15,133 nt of DNA. Source: JAPLXD01 sp041662765 (GTDB taxonomy: Bacteria; Patescibacteriota; Minisyncoccia; Moranbacterales; UBA11712). Within the stretch, counting starts at the first letter, position 1. Each line of letters starts with the position of its first letter. The position numbers were made by a program, and so were the translations under genes. Below the pieces are notes generated by a model. It was not told the DNA's origin, ran no database searches, and saw nothing but the letters and a program-made list of their open reading frames with translations. Below are positions 6,368 through 12,496 of the stretch, in pieces. The stretch covers positions 1-15,133 of the forward strand of contig JBAZRT010000016.1 of NCBI GenBank assembly GCA_041662765.1. Direction: 5' to 3'.

Positions 6368-7651
6368 CTATAATTTCAAGATCTTCTCCAGAAACTTCCC
6401 ATCCTCCACCGGACCGATCAGGGCCAAATTCAGCCCATTGTTCACAAATACCTCCCTCGCCACTCTCAATATATCATTTTTCCCCACTTTATCAATTTTG
6501 GCAAGAATTTCTTCCGGCCTCTTGATCTCGCGGCGGGAGAGTTCCTGTCCGGCCAAAAAGGCAGCCACTTCATCTGAAGATTCGAGAGAAAGCGCCATTT
6601 TGCCCCGCAAGTTGTCTTTGGCCTTTTTGAGTTCTTTTTCGCTCACACCCCTTGTCTTGGCCTTTCTTATTTCCGAGATGATAGTTTTCACCGTCTTTTC
6701 TATTTTTCCTTTGTCCGTGTCCACGCCCGCCCGCACGGAAAAATATCCGCAATCAGAAGATTCGTCGTCGCTCGCATTCACATAATAGGCAAGTCCCAGG
6801 CGTTCTCTCACTGAGAGAAACAGCCGGCTGCTCATTGTCCCGCCGAGAATGTTGGCAAGAAGCGTGAGCGCAAATCTGTCCTTGTGAAACATATTGTATC
6901 CGCGAAAACCCAGGACCAGATGAGCCTGGTCTGTCTTCTTGTGCCTTATCTTTATTTCCGGCTTTGTCTGCTTCTCGGCTGTTTTTTGTTTTTTGTTCAC
7001 ATTACCTTTTCGCATTTTTGAAAATATCTTATCTATTTCCCTGATCACTCCGCCCTCCCCCTTTTCCCCAAAATTTCCAACCACAGAAACAACCGTGTTT
7101 TGGGCGGTATAGAAATTTTTCATATAGCCCGCAAAATCTTTTCGACCCACCGCCGCGATATTTTCTTTTGTTCCGATTACTTTCCATCCCGCCGGCTGAT
7201 CGCCATAGAGAAGGTTTTCAAACTCTTCCCCCACGGCCAGCATCGGCGTATCCTCATACATGTTGATCTCCTGGAGAATAACTCCTCTCTCCTTTTCGAT
7301 TTCTTTCGCATCGATTTTTGAATTGAGAAAAATATCAGAAACAACGTCGACCGCGAGACTCAAGTGCTCCTTGTCGACTTTGGCATAGTAGGCCGTGCTT
7401 TCTTGAGAAGTGTAGGCGTTGAACTCTCCTCCGACCGCATCAAGCGATTCGGCAATATCTTTCGTTTTGGGACGTTTTTTTGTCCCCTTGAAAAACATGT
7501 GCTCCAAAAAGTGTGAAATGCCGCTCACTTTTTTCGTTTCATATTTCGACCCGGCTGCCACCGCTACGATCACCGTCACCGTGTTCGTGTCCTTCATCGG
7601 CGCTGTGATAAGCCGAAGTCCGTTTTTGAATGTTGTTTTTTTGAAATGCAT
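6368..7651 (-). CDS. M16 family zinc peptidase (pitrilysin/processing-peptidase type)
   Basis: A 427-residue M16B-type metallopeptidase. The inverted zinc motif HFLEH is at 47-51 (His47, Glu50, His51), and the third ligand is Glu128 in ILQEINMYEDTP, 76 residues after His51 as in the family. GGEFNAYTSQESTAYYA (74-90) is also typical. The C-terminal half has the second, inactive M16 fold, with GGTMSSRLFLSVRERLGLAYYV. The length fits a single-chain subunit that pairs with another copy. No signal peptide is seen, so it is probably cytoplasmic and degrades or processes peptides. The ATG is preceded by a run of T with no Shine-Dalgarno site. It stands between an M32 carboxypeptidase gene and the AI-2E gene. 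Confidence 0.95.
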   Translation of the reverse strand: MHFKKTTFKNGLRLITAPMKDTNTVTVIVAVAAGSKYETKKVSGISHFLEHMFFKGTKKRPKTKDIAESLDAVGGEFNAYTSQESTAYYAKVDKEHLSLAVDVVSDIFLNSKIDAKEIEKERGVILQEINMYEDTPMLAVGEEFENLLYGDQPAGWKVIGTKENIAAVGRKDFAGYMKNFYTAQNTVVSVVGNFGEKGEGGVIREIDKIFSKMRKGNVNKKQKTAEKQTKPEIKIRHKKTDQAHLVLGFRGYNMFHKDRFALTLLANILGGTMSSRLFLSVRERLGLAYYVNASDDESSDCGYFSVRAGVDTDKGKIEKTVKTIISEIRKAKTRGVSEKELKKAKDNLRGKMALSLESSDEVAAFLAGQELSRREIKRPEEILAKIDKVGKNDILRVAREVFVNNGLNLALIGPVEDGKFLEKILKL

Positions 7652-7683
7652 AAAAAAAATATTTATCAGCGAGAGAAAAAATA

Positions 7684-7745
7684 AATTTCGAGAGTATTGC
7701 GTGCGCCCGCCCGGCTTTTCCGGCGGGTAGCCTACTCGAGAAATT
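7684..7745. repeat. Imperfect 62-bp palindrome enclosing a GC-rich hairpin (M32-M16 gap)
   Basis: The 13-nt arms aatttcgagagta (7684-7696) and tactcgagaaatt (7733-7745) are complementary except at two adjacent positions. They enclose a GC-rich hairpin at 7706-7727 (CCCGCC with one bulged C, GG / CC, GGCGGG, loop CTTTT). On the minus strand the outer arm is followed by a T-rich stretch, so it could also act as a terminator after the M32 gene. The rest of the 108-bp gap is AT-rich with nothing else recognised. Confidence 0.55.
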
Positions 7746-7759
7746 ATTTTTTCGCGAGC

Positions 7760-9274
7760 TTATGTTATCTTATATATCTCTCCGTATTTTTTCTTGAGAT
7801 AATCGATGAAATACTGACTGGTGAGCGGCTCACCCGTCACTTCGCGAACCAAGCTGTCTGCCGAATACATCTTTCCATGAACATGAATTTTTTTGCGGAG
7901 CCACTCCCGCAAGTGAAAGAATTCGCCAGCTGCAATTTCTTTTTCCAGATCGATCAGATCTTTTTTTGCAGCCTGGTAAAATTGAGCCGCATAAAGATTG
8001 CCAAGAGCATAGCTCGGAAAATATCCAATTCCTCCGCCAGACCAGTGAGTATCTTGCAAAACCCCTTCAGCATCGTTCGGAACTTTTACACCGAGATATT
8101 CTTTCATCTTGGCGTTCCATATTTTCGGAAGATCATCAACTTCAATGGATCCTTCGATGAGTTCCTTTTCGATTTCGAAGCGCATGATTATATGCAGGCT
8201 GTAGGTCACCTCGTCTGCTTCAACCCGGATGAGCGACGACTGAACATTATTGATCGCATGGTAAAAATCATCAAATTTCGTTTTCGCGAACGGCTTCGGA
8301 AATTGCTTTTGGAGTTTCGGAAAAAAATATTTCCAAAAATTTTTGCCCCTTGCAACCATATTTTCCCACATTCTCGATTGGGATTCATGGATTCCGTGCG
8401 AAATGGATTCTCCGAGGGGCGTACCAAAATTTTCAGTCGAAAGGCCTTGCTCATAGAGGGCGTGCCCGGTTTCGTGAACCACTCCAAAGAAAGAATCAAA
8501 CATATCGTCTTTCCTGAACCGAGTGGTGATCCTCACATCATTTGGATGAAATCCGGTTGAAAATGGATGAACGCTCGTGTCCATTCTCCCCGCTTCGAAG
8601 TCAAAACCAATTTTTTTCGCGACTTCTTCGTTGAATCTTTTCTGCTGTTCGATCGTAAAATTGCCCTTGAGAATATCTGGATTCTCTTTTCCTTTTGCTT
8701 TGGCTATTTTTTTAAGGAAAGGCACAAGAAAATTTTTGAGCTCTTCGAAGATCATTGAGATTTCTTCCGAGGTTGAATACGGTTCGTATGTATCGAGAAG
8801 CGCATCATAAGGTGATTTTTTGTATCCGACCAATTTCGCTTCTTTTCTTTTGAGCGCGACTATTTTTTTGAGATATGGAAGAAAAATTTTGAAATCAGCT
8901 TTTTCTCTCGCTTTTATCCAGACATTGTGCCCCTCGGAGCAGATTTGCGCCATTTCTTTGACAAATGCCACAGGAAGTTTTTTCTGTCTTTCATATTCAC
9001 GCCACAGTTCGCGCACGATCGCGGAGTTTTCATCGTCCAATTTCCCGGCATCAAGTTGCGATTTTGCTTTTTTCAAGAGCGCCGCAAATTCCTTGGATAT
9101 GAATTTTTCGTGCAAAATACCGGCCAAATTCGAAATCGTCGCCGCGCGAAGTGCCGCACCTTTCGAAGGCATGAATACCTCCTGGTCCCAATGCAAAACC
9201 GCCAAAGCTGAACCGATATGATACAAATCATGAAGTTTTTCTTTCAATTCTGAAATATTTTTTTCTTTTGTCAT
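7760..9274 (-). CDS. M32 family carboxypeptidase (Taq carboxypeptidase type)
   Basis: A 504-residue zinc carboxypeptidase that trims amino acids from peptide C-termini. The active-site HEXXH is HETGH (267-271), with the third ligand Glu297 in HESQSR, and the family blocks HPFSTGFHPNDVRITTRF (236-253) and GYFPSYALGNLYAAQFY are intact. Length is normal (about 500). ATG at 9274 (MTKEKNISEL) was chosen. The frame extends upstream to 9334, but those 20 codons come from the REP-like repeat and are not credible. An AGGA 13 nt upstream of the ATG lies in that repeat, so the ribosome binding site may have been supplied by it. Possibly co-transcribed with glyS and the GIY-YIG gene. Cytoplasmic; no signal peptide. 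Confidence 0.95.
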   Translation of the reverse strand: MTKEKNISELKEKLHDLYHIGSALAVLHWDQEVFMPSKGAALRAATISNLAGILHEKFISKEFAALLKKAKSQLDAGKLDDENSAIVRELWREYERQKKLPVAFVKEMAQICSEGHNVWIKAREKADFKIFLPYLKKIVALKRKEAKLVGYKKSPYDALLDTYEPYSTSEEISMIFEELKNFLVPFLKKIAKAKGKENPDILKGNFTIEQQKRFNEEVAKKIGFDFEAGRMDTSVHPFSTGFHPNDVRITTRFRKDDMFDSFFGVVHETGHALYEQGLSTENFGTPLGESISHGIHESQSRMWENMVARGKNFWKYFFPKLQKQFPKPFAKTKFDDFYHAINNVQSSLIRVEADEVTYSLHIIMRFEIEKELIEGSIEVDDLPKIWNAKMKEYLGVKVPNDAEGVLQDTHWSGGGIGYFPSYALGNLYAAQFYQAAKKDLIDLEKEIAAGEFFHLREWLRKKIHVHGKMYSADSLVREVTGEPLTSQYFIDYLKKKYGEIYKIT

Positions 9275-9281
9275 TCGATTA

Positions 9282-9331
9282 TTGTCATCCTGATTCTCCG
9301 ACTGACAAGTCGGAGAGAAGGATCCCGTGTT
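9282..9331 (+). repeat. REP-like inverted repeat, left copy
   Basis: The plus strand reads TTGTCATCCTGA (9282-9293), then a perfect 9-bp hairpin (arms TCTCCGACT and AGTCGGAGA, loop GACA, 9295-9316), then GAAGGATCCCGTGTT (9317-9331). ATCCT and AGGAT on either side can extend the stem with GA facing GA. The conserved flanks are exact reverse complements of the right copy; the inner hairpin differs. It overlaps the last codons and the stop of the GIY-YIG gene. Confidence 0.85.
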
Positions 9332-9611
9332 CATTGACGAGATCCCTGTATTCAGGATTAATTTTTTCTATGAGTACTTCCTTCTTTATCCTCGTCCAAC
9401 CTTTGATTTCTTTTTCTCTCGCAATCGCTTTGACTGGATTTTTAAATGTCTCGTAATAGATCAGCTTATCAATATTATGCTTACTTGTAAATCCTTTTAT
9501 CATTTTAAGCTTGTGTTCTTGTATGCGCCTTTCCAGATTGCTGGTTACACCTGCGTAGAGAACCGTATTTCTCTGGTTCGTCGCAATATAGATGTAATAA
9601 GTTTTGTACAT
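9285..9611 (-). CDS. GIY-YIG family endonuclease (single-domain, REP-associated)
   Basis: A 108-residue protein made almost only of a GIY-YIG nuclease domain. The two-strand signature is YYIYIA (5-10) and LYAGVT (18-23); then NLERRIQEHK (25-34) with the catalytic Arg, and AREKEIKGW (65-73) with the metal-binding Glu, followed by INPEYRDL. This is the small stand-alone subfamily often mis-named as UvrC-like; it lacks all other UvrC domains. The last 14 or so residues (from GILLSDLS) are encoded by the left inverted repeat, and the stop lies in it. Start ATG 9611 lies 12 bp inside the right repeat, with no Shine-Dalgarno site. The predicted activity is DNA nicking or cleavage; its substrate may be the flanking hairpins, which is inference. 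Confidence 0.92.
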   Translation of the reverse strand: MYKTYYIYIATNQRNTVLYAGVTSNLERRIQEHKLKMIKGFTSKHNIDKLIYYETFKNPVKAIAREKEIKGWTRIKKEVLIEKINPEYRDLVNEHGILLSDLSVGESG

Positions 9612-9623
9612 CTTTTTTATTTT

Positions 9624-9672
9624 AACACGGGATCCTTCGCATCGGCCTATCGGCCTCTGCTCAGGATGACAA
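9624..9672 (-). repeat. REP-like inverted repeat, right copy
   Basis: The plus strand reads AACACGGGATCCTTC (9624-9638), a variable core (9639-9660) that can pair GCA/TGC and GGCC/GGCC around TATC, then TCAGGATGACAA (9661-9672). Its 15-nt and 12-nt flanks are exact reverse complements of the left copy. ATCCT/AGGAT with GA facing GA again brackets the core. It lies just upstream of the nuclease start. Confidence 0.85.
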
Positions 9673-9679
9673 CGAGGGG

Positions 9680-11083
9680 TTATTCTTCAAGCTTCTCCTT
9701 CAAATAATCCACCAACTCTTCAATTTTTACCCGCTCCTGTTTCATCGAATCGCGGTCGCGGACGGTGACAGCTTTGTCTTCAAGGGTTTCAAAGTCAACC
9801 GTCACACAATATGGCGTTCCGATCTCGTCCTGGCGGCGGTATCGTTTTCCAATGGACTGAGTTTCATCGTATTCCGTCATAAAATTCATTTTCAATGTGT
9901 TCCAGATATCCTTGGCCGGTTTTGTCAGCTCTTCTTTTTTGGAAAGCGGCAAAACGGCAACTTTGACGGGAGCGAGCCTTTTGTCAAATTTCAGCACGAC
10001 CCTCACTTCGTCACCGACTTTTTCTTCGGTGTAGGCTTGATCAATGAACATCAAAACATGCCGATTGAGTCCGGCGGAAGTCTCCATGATATGCGGAATA
10101 AATTTTTCGCCGGTCTTCTCGTCAAAATAACTGAGGTCCACTCCGGAAAACTTCGAATGCTGTGACAAATCCCAGTTTCCCCGGGCATGTATGCCTTCAA
10201 CTTCTTTGAAACTTCCGAGAGACTTGAAATTATATTCAACATCGTAAGCTTCGGAAGCATAATGCGCCAATTTTTCGTGCTTATACCAGCGAATCTCATT
10301 CGCTTTTATCCCATATTCCAAGTACCAGTCCCAGCGAACTTGTTTCCACATATCATATTTCTCTTTCATGATATCGGGATGCAAAAAATATTGCATTTCC
10401 ATCTGTTCAAATTCCCGGGTTCGAAATATGAATTGCCGAGCAACAATTTCGTTTCGAAAAGCTTTCCCTATTTGGGCGATTCCAAAAGGCAATTTTACGT
10501 GCAAAGAATCCACGGTGTTTTTGTACTCCAGATAAATTCCCCCGCAAGTTTCCGGGCGAAGATAAACCGTGTTTTCTTCGCTCAACTCCTCGGTTGGTGA
10601 ACCAATATTTGATTTTACCATCAGAGAAAAAATCTTGGCTGGTGTGAGATCGGTCGAGCCGCAATTAGCGCATTTGAGTTTTTCCTCTTTTCTCAATTTA
10701 TCCAGCTCCTTATTGAGCTCATCAAGAGGAGCTTTGTCCGCATTTATTCCGAACTGTTCCAATATATGATCGGCTCTGAAACGCGACTTGCATTTTCTGC
10801 AATCCACTTGAGGATCGTTGAATCCGTCAACATGTCCGGACGCCACCCAAGTGGTTGGGTGCATGAAGATGGCGCTATCCAGCCCGACAACATCATCGCG
10901 AAATTGAACCATGTGTTTCCACCACTCATCCCGAATGTTGTTTTTTAGCAATGTTCCGTAGTGTCCGTAGTCATAAATGGCCTGCAGTCCTCCATAAATT
11001 TCCGACGACGGAAAAACAAAACCCCGCCGCTTGCACAGCGACACTATTTTTTCCATCATGTTCTCTTTGTTCTCGTTTTTCAT
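9680..11083 (-). CDS. glyS: Glycyl-tRNA synthetase (single-chain alpha2 type)
   Basis: Class II synthetase of the Thermus/eukaryotic single-chain type, 467 residues, charging tRNA-Gly. It opens with EKIVSLCKRRGFVFPSSEIYGG, and has YDYGHYG, the zinc ribbon pairs CRKC and CANC, motif 2 FRNEIVARQFIFRTREFEQME, ETSAGLNRHV (motif 3 region), and a C-terminal anticodon-binding domain with IGKRYRRQDEIGTPYCVTVD. ATG 11083 (MKNENKENMM) was chosen. ATGs at 11059 and 11056 are also possible. The frame extends to 11209, but that stretch is the T-box terminator. Expression is under a T-box riboswitch, and the two genes downstream may share it. Confidence 0.97.
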   Translation of the reverse strand: MKNENKENMMEKIVSLCKRRGFVFPSSEIYGGLQAIYDYGHYGTLLKNNIRDEWWKHMVQFRDDVVGLDSAIFMHPTTWVASGHVDGFNDPQVDCRKCKSRFRADHILEQFGINADKAPLDELNKELDKLRKEEKLKCANCGSTDLTPAKIFSLMVKSNIGSPTEELSEENTVYLRPETCGGIYLEYKNTVDSLHVKLPFGIAQIGKAFRNEIVARQFIFRTREFEQMEMQYFLHPDIMKEKYDMWKQVRWDWYLEYGIKANEIRWYKHEKLAHYASEAYDVEYNFKSLGSFKEVEGIHARGNWDLSQHSKFSGVDLSYFDEKTGEKFIPHIMETSAGLNRHVLMFIDQAYTEEKVGDEVRVVLKFDKRLAPVKVAVLPLSKKEELTKPAKDIWNTLKMNFMTEYDETQSIGKRYRRQDEIGTPYCVTVDFETLEDKAVTVRDRDSMKQERVKIEELVDYLKEKLEE

Positions 11084-11130
11084 AATTTTTTCGTGAGCCC
11101 TGCAAATTATATGGTTAGTTAAATCACCTA

Positions 11131-11190
11131 AAAACAAAAAATTCGTCCTAAATATCCAAAGAATGATCTTTGAGTATTCGGGACGAATTT
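11131..11190 (-). terminator. T-box-controlled intrinsic terminator
   Basis: On the minus strand AAATTCGTCC (complement of 11181-11190) pairs perfectly with GGACGAATTT (complement of 11139-11148), with a further imperfect inner stem, followed by a T-rich tail TTTGTTTTT (11131-11139). Its 5' arm overlaps the antiterminator, so the two structures exclude each other. Confidence 0.9.
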
Positions 11191-11285
11191 CTGCAATCCG
11201 CGGTTCCACCCGAGTTCCCTGCTACTGGATGCAACAAGGCTCTTTCACTTATTGAGTTTTTCATTTGAGGTTGCCAACCCTCACA
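11131..11285 (-). promoter_or_regulatory. T-box riboswitch (glycine), with apparently ultrashort Stem I, upstream of glyS
   Basis: The minus strand carries the T-box core GGGTGGAACCGCGG. The antiterminator folds exactly as expected: helix A1 TCGGG (11209-11213) with CCCGA (11178-11182); bulge TGGAACC (11202-11208); helix A2 GCGGATT (11195-11201) with AATTCGT (11183-11189), loop GCAGA. The A2/A1 3' strand is reused as the 5' arm of a terminator. In UGGA the last A pairs with discriminator U, as in tRNA-Gly. Upstream there is room only for a short hairpin at 11266-11283, UGAGG/CCUCA with loop GUUGGCAA, displaying the Gly codon GGC, then a possible stem III at 11217-11239. The leader from the predicted start to the core is only about 75-80 nt. 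Confidence 0.88.
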
Positions 11286-11291
11286 GATTGT

Positions 11292-11320
11292 ATAATAATC
11301 AATTCTCTCTTTTTTGTCAA
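11292..11320 (-). promoter_or_regulatory. Sigma70-type promoter for glyS
   Basis: A perfect TTGACA (complement of 11315-11320), a 17-bp spacer and TATTAT (complement of 11292-11297, 5 of 6). Transcription would start near 11285, directly before the T-box leader, which fixes how short the leader is. It lies immediately after the stop of the upstream gene. Confidence 0.85.
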
Positions 11321-11322
11321 CA

Positions 11323-12057
11323 TCAATTATTTTTCCCCTTGATGTTGAAAAGCGTCAGAAGCACTTCGCACTGATTGGCCGCCGCCCGCAAAAAATCCAC
11401 AATATCCGGCTCCAGTTTTATCCCATTCAGGAAAATTAAAAAAACTCTTATGGGAGAAATATCGGATCCGGAAGATCCCAGGACAAAAAATCCGCTTTTC
11501 CGGCTCTCTTCCAGATCATTGTCCCATTTCATTATATCCTTGTTTCCAATTTTCATACCCTGCGTATCGACTCCGGTACTCGACTTGGCCCAATATTCGC
11601 TCGCCGTATTGAAAGTTTTCGCGTCCAATGCCCGAAGCGTTACCCAGCTCTTTCCGCTGAGAGTGAGCGCAATTTCCAAAATTTCTTTTATATAGTTTTC
11701 GGCTTCCTTGCGGCTCGATGGAGCTTTGAGCTTTTGCAAAAATGATTTTATGAGCGATACTTGAACATTCACCTTCCCAAGATACGCAAATGCTTCAAGC
11801 AGTTCCTTTTCTCTTCTTTGATATTCTTTTTCCAGTTTTTGAATCTCTTTCTCCCGATTTGCCACCGCCTTCTCATAAAGAAGAAATATCCGCCAGCCGA
11901 TGAAGATCTGGATGAAAAGCAGAACCGATTCCAAAATTTCTTCGGAAAAAATAGAAAAGCCTCTTCGCGTCAGAAGAGGAGTGAAAATTATGGAAATTAC
12001 CAGCAAAAAAAATGCAAATAAAAACAAATTTCTCAGCTTTTCAATTCGTGACACCAT
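11323..12057 (-). CDS. Membrane-anchored coiled-coil protein with GAF-like C-terminal region
   Basis: A 244-residue protein I cannot assign to a named family. Two membrane helices (about 10-29 and 41-61) are joined by a short loop, then comes a charged coiled coil (about 62-90, with KEIQKLEKEYQRREKELLEAF). The remaining 150 residues look like a degenerate GAF fold, ending DFLRAAANQCEVLLTLFNI, which resembles the last helix of GAF domains; this is pattern inference only. The layout resembles a sensor input module lacking a kinase or cyclase output. ATG 12057 was chosen; a TTG at 12099 would add 14 residues. A TATTAT at 12100-12105 could be a -10 and would exclude the TTG start, but no good -35 is seen. 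It follows an intrinsic terminator and ends just before the glyS promoter. Confidence 0.75.
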   Translation of the reverse strand: MVSRIEKLRNLFLFAFFLLVISIIFTPLLTRRGFSIFSEEILESVLLFIQIFIGWRIFLLYEKAVANREKEIQKLEKEYQRREKELLEAFAYLGKVNVQVSLIKSFLQKLKAPSSRKEAENYIKEILEIALTLSGKSWVTLRALDAKTFNTASEYWAKSSTGVDTQGMKIGNKDIMKWDNDLEESRKSGFFVLGSSGSDISPIRVFLIFLNGIKLEPDIVDFLRAAANQCEVLLTLFNIKGKNN

Positions 12058-12129
12058 AAGTTGCGTTTTTACCCCTTTTTTCGCCGCTTCAGGCAACAAA
12101 TAATACGGGATTCCCCCTTTGCTAATTTC

Positions 12130-12154
12130 AAAAAAAGGCCTCTCTCGAGGCCTT
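12130..12154 (-). terminator. Intrinsic terminator after the 58-residue membrane protein gene
   Basis: On the minus strand AAGGCCTC and GAGGCCTT form a perfect 8-bp stem with a GAGA tetraloop, followed by an uninterrupted T run (12130-12136 side). It starts 5 bp after the stop codon at 12160. The plus-strand side is not T-rich, so it acts mainly on minus-strand transcripts. Confidence 0.9.
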
Positions 12155-12159
12155 CCGGC

Positions 12160-12336
12160 TTATTTGATCTGGATGAGAGATATGAGGAGGAAAAAGACCG
12201 AAACGACCAGGAAGGTCATTAGCACGACCAGCGATATGCCAAAACGAACATGCTCGTTTTGCTTTCTGTCAGAATTCTTTTTTTCTCCTTTCGTCGAAAC
12301 CTTTGTTGTCTTCGCTTTTTTCGTTTTTGCGCTCAT
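12160..12336 (-). CDS. Small basic single-helix membrane protein (58 aa), function unknown
   Basis: MSAKTKKAKTTK begins a Lys/Thr-rich N-terminal tail of about 30 residues (pI clearly basic), followed by one hydrophobic helix (about 33-56, FGISLVVLMTFLVVSVFFLL) and a short end. The positive tail would stay in the cytoplasm. ATG 12336 was chosen; the frame extends to a TTG at 12396, but those 20 codons lie in a palindromic element. The gene has its own promoter (12436-12464) and terminator (12130-12154), so it looks like a real monocistronic unit despite its size. The single helix and basic tail recall SecE, but the SecE signature is absent and there is no nusG/ribosomal neighbour. Role unknown. 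Confidence 0.7.
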   Translation of the reverse strand: MSAKTKKAKTTKVSTKGEKKNSDRKQNEHVRFGISLVVLMTFLVVSVFFLLISLIQIK

Positions 12337-12354
12337 TTTCTTTTTGTTTAACCC

Positions 12355-12397
12355 GTTGAATTCCGGTAAGCCGGACTTCGCAAAGCGAAGATTCAAC
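12355..12397. repeat. Perfect 43-bp three-way-junction palindrome in the leader of the small membrane protein gene
   Basis: On the plus strand: outer arms GTTGAAT (12355-12361) and ATTCAAC (12391-12397) enclose two adjacent hairpins, TCCGG/CCGGA with loop TAAG (12362-12375) and CTTCGC/GCGAAG with loop AAA (12376-12390). Every base outside the two loops is paired, and the junction has no unpaired nucleotides. It sits 18 bp upstream of the ATG, inside the predicted transcript. Confidence 0.85.
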
Positions 12398-12435
12398 AGA
12401 ATTAATTTTTATTTTTAGAAAACTCCTTTTTTCTT

Positions 12436-12464
12436 ATAATACCAAACAATCTTATTGCTTGCAA
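12436..12464 (-). promoter_or_regulatory. Promoter for the small membrane protein gene
   Basis: TTGCAA (12459-12464), a 17-bp spacer and TATTAT (complement of 12436-12441), with TGG directly before the -10 giving an extended element. Transcription would start near 12429, giving a leader of about 93 nt that begins with an AAAAGGAG stretch and contains the three-way-junction palindrome. Confidence 0.65.
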
Positions 12465-12496
12465 TACTTCAAGCTTCCCCTGATTTTCCCTATCTT

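Larger units (their letters stand above)
9282..9672 (-). mobile_element. Putative REP-like/GIY-YIG cassette bounded by inverted repeats
   Basis: A 391-bp unit whose ends are inverted copies of one composite repeat (9282-9331 and 9624-9672) and whose only gene is a GIY-YIG endonuclease. It sits 7 bp from both the glyS stop and the M32 ATG, as if dropped between two genes otherwise about 14 bp apart. No target-site duplication is evident. Calling it mobile is inference from this architecture, by analogy with REP/RAYT pairs. Confidence 0.55.

Noticed and set aside
7697..8560. Plus-strand open frame of 287 codons opposite the M32 gene
   Set aside because: Antisense shadow of the M32 carboxypeptidase; Phe/Ile/Arg-rich with no domain pattern.
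9275..9334. Upstream extension of the M32 carboxypeptidase frame to 9334
   Set aside because: The added 20 codons read through the REP-like repeat and do not resemble family N-termini; ATG 9274 fits better.
9341..9360. A third REP-like copy (GATCCCTG...CAGGAT) inside the nuclease gene
   Set aside because: The bases encode the family-conserved NPEYRDL segment, so the resemblance is best explained by protein constraint.
11084..11209. N-terminal extension of glyS to 11209
   Set aside because: This stretch forms the T-box terminator and poly-T tail; known GlyS proteins begin close to EKIVSLCKRRGF.
12160..12336. Small Lys-rich one-helix protein as SecE
   Set aside because: Size and topology fit, but the SecE signature before and in the helix is missing, and no nusG, rplK or tRNA neighbours are present.
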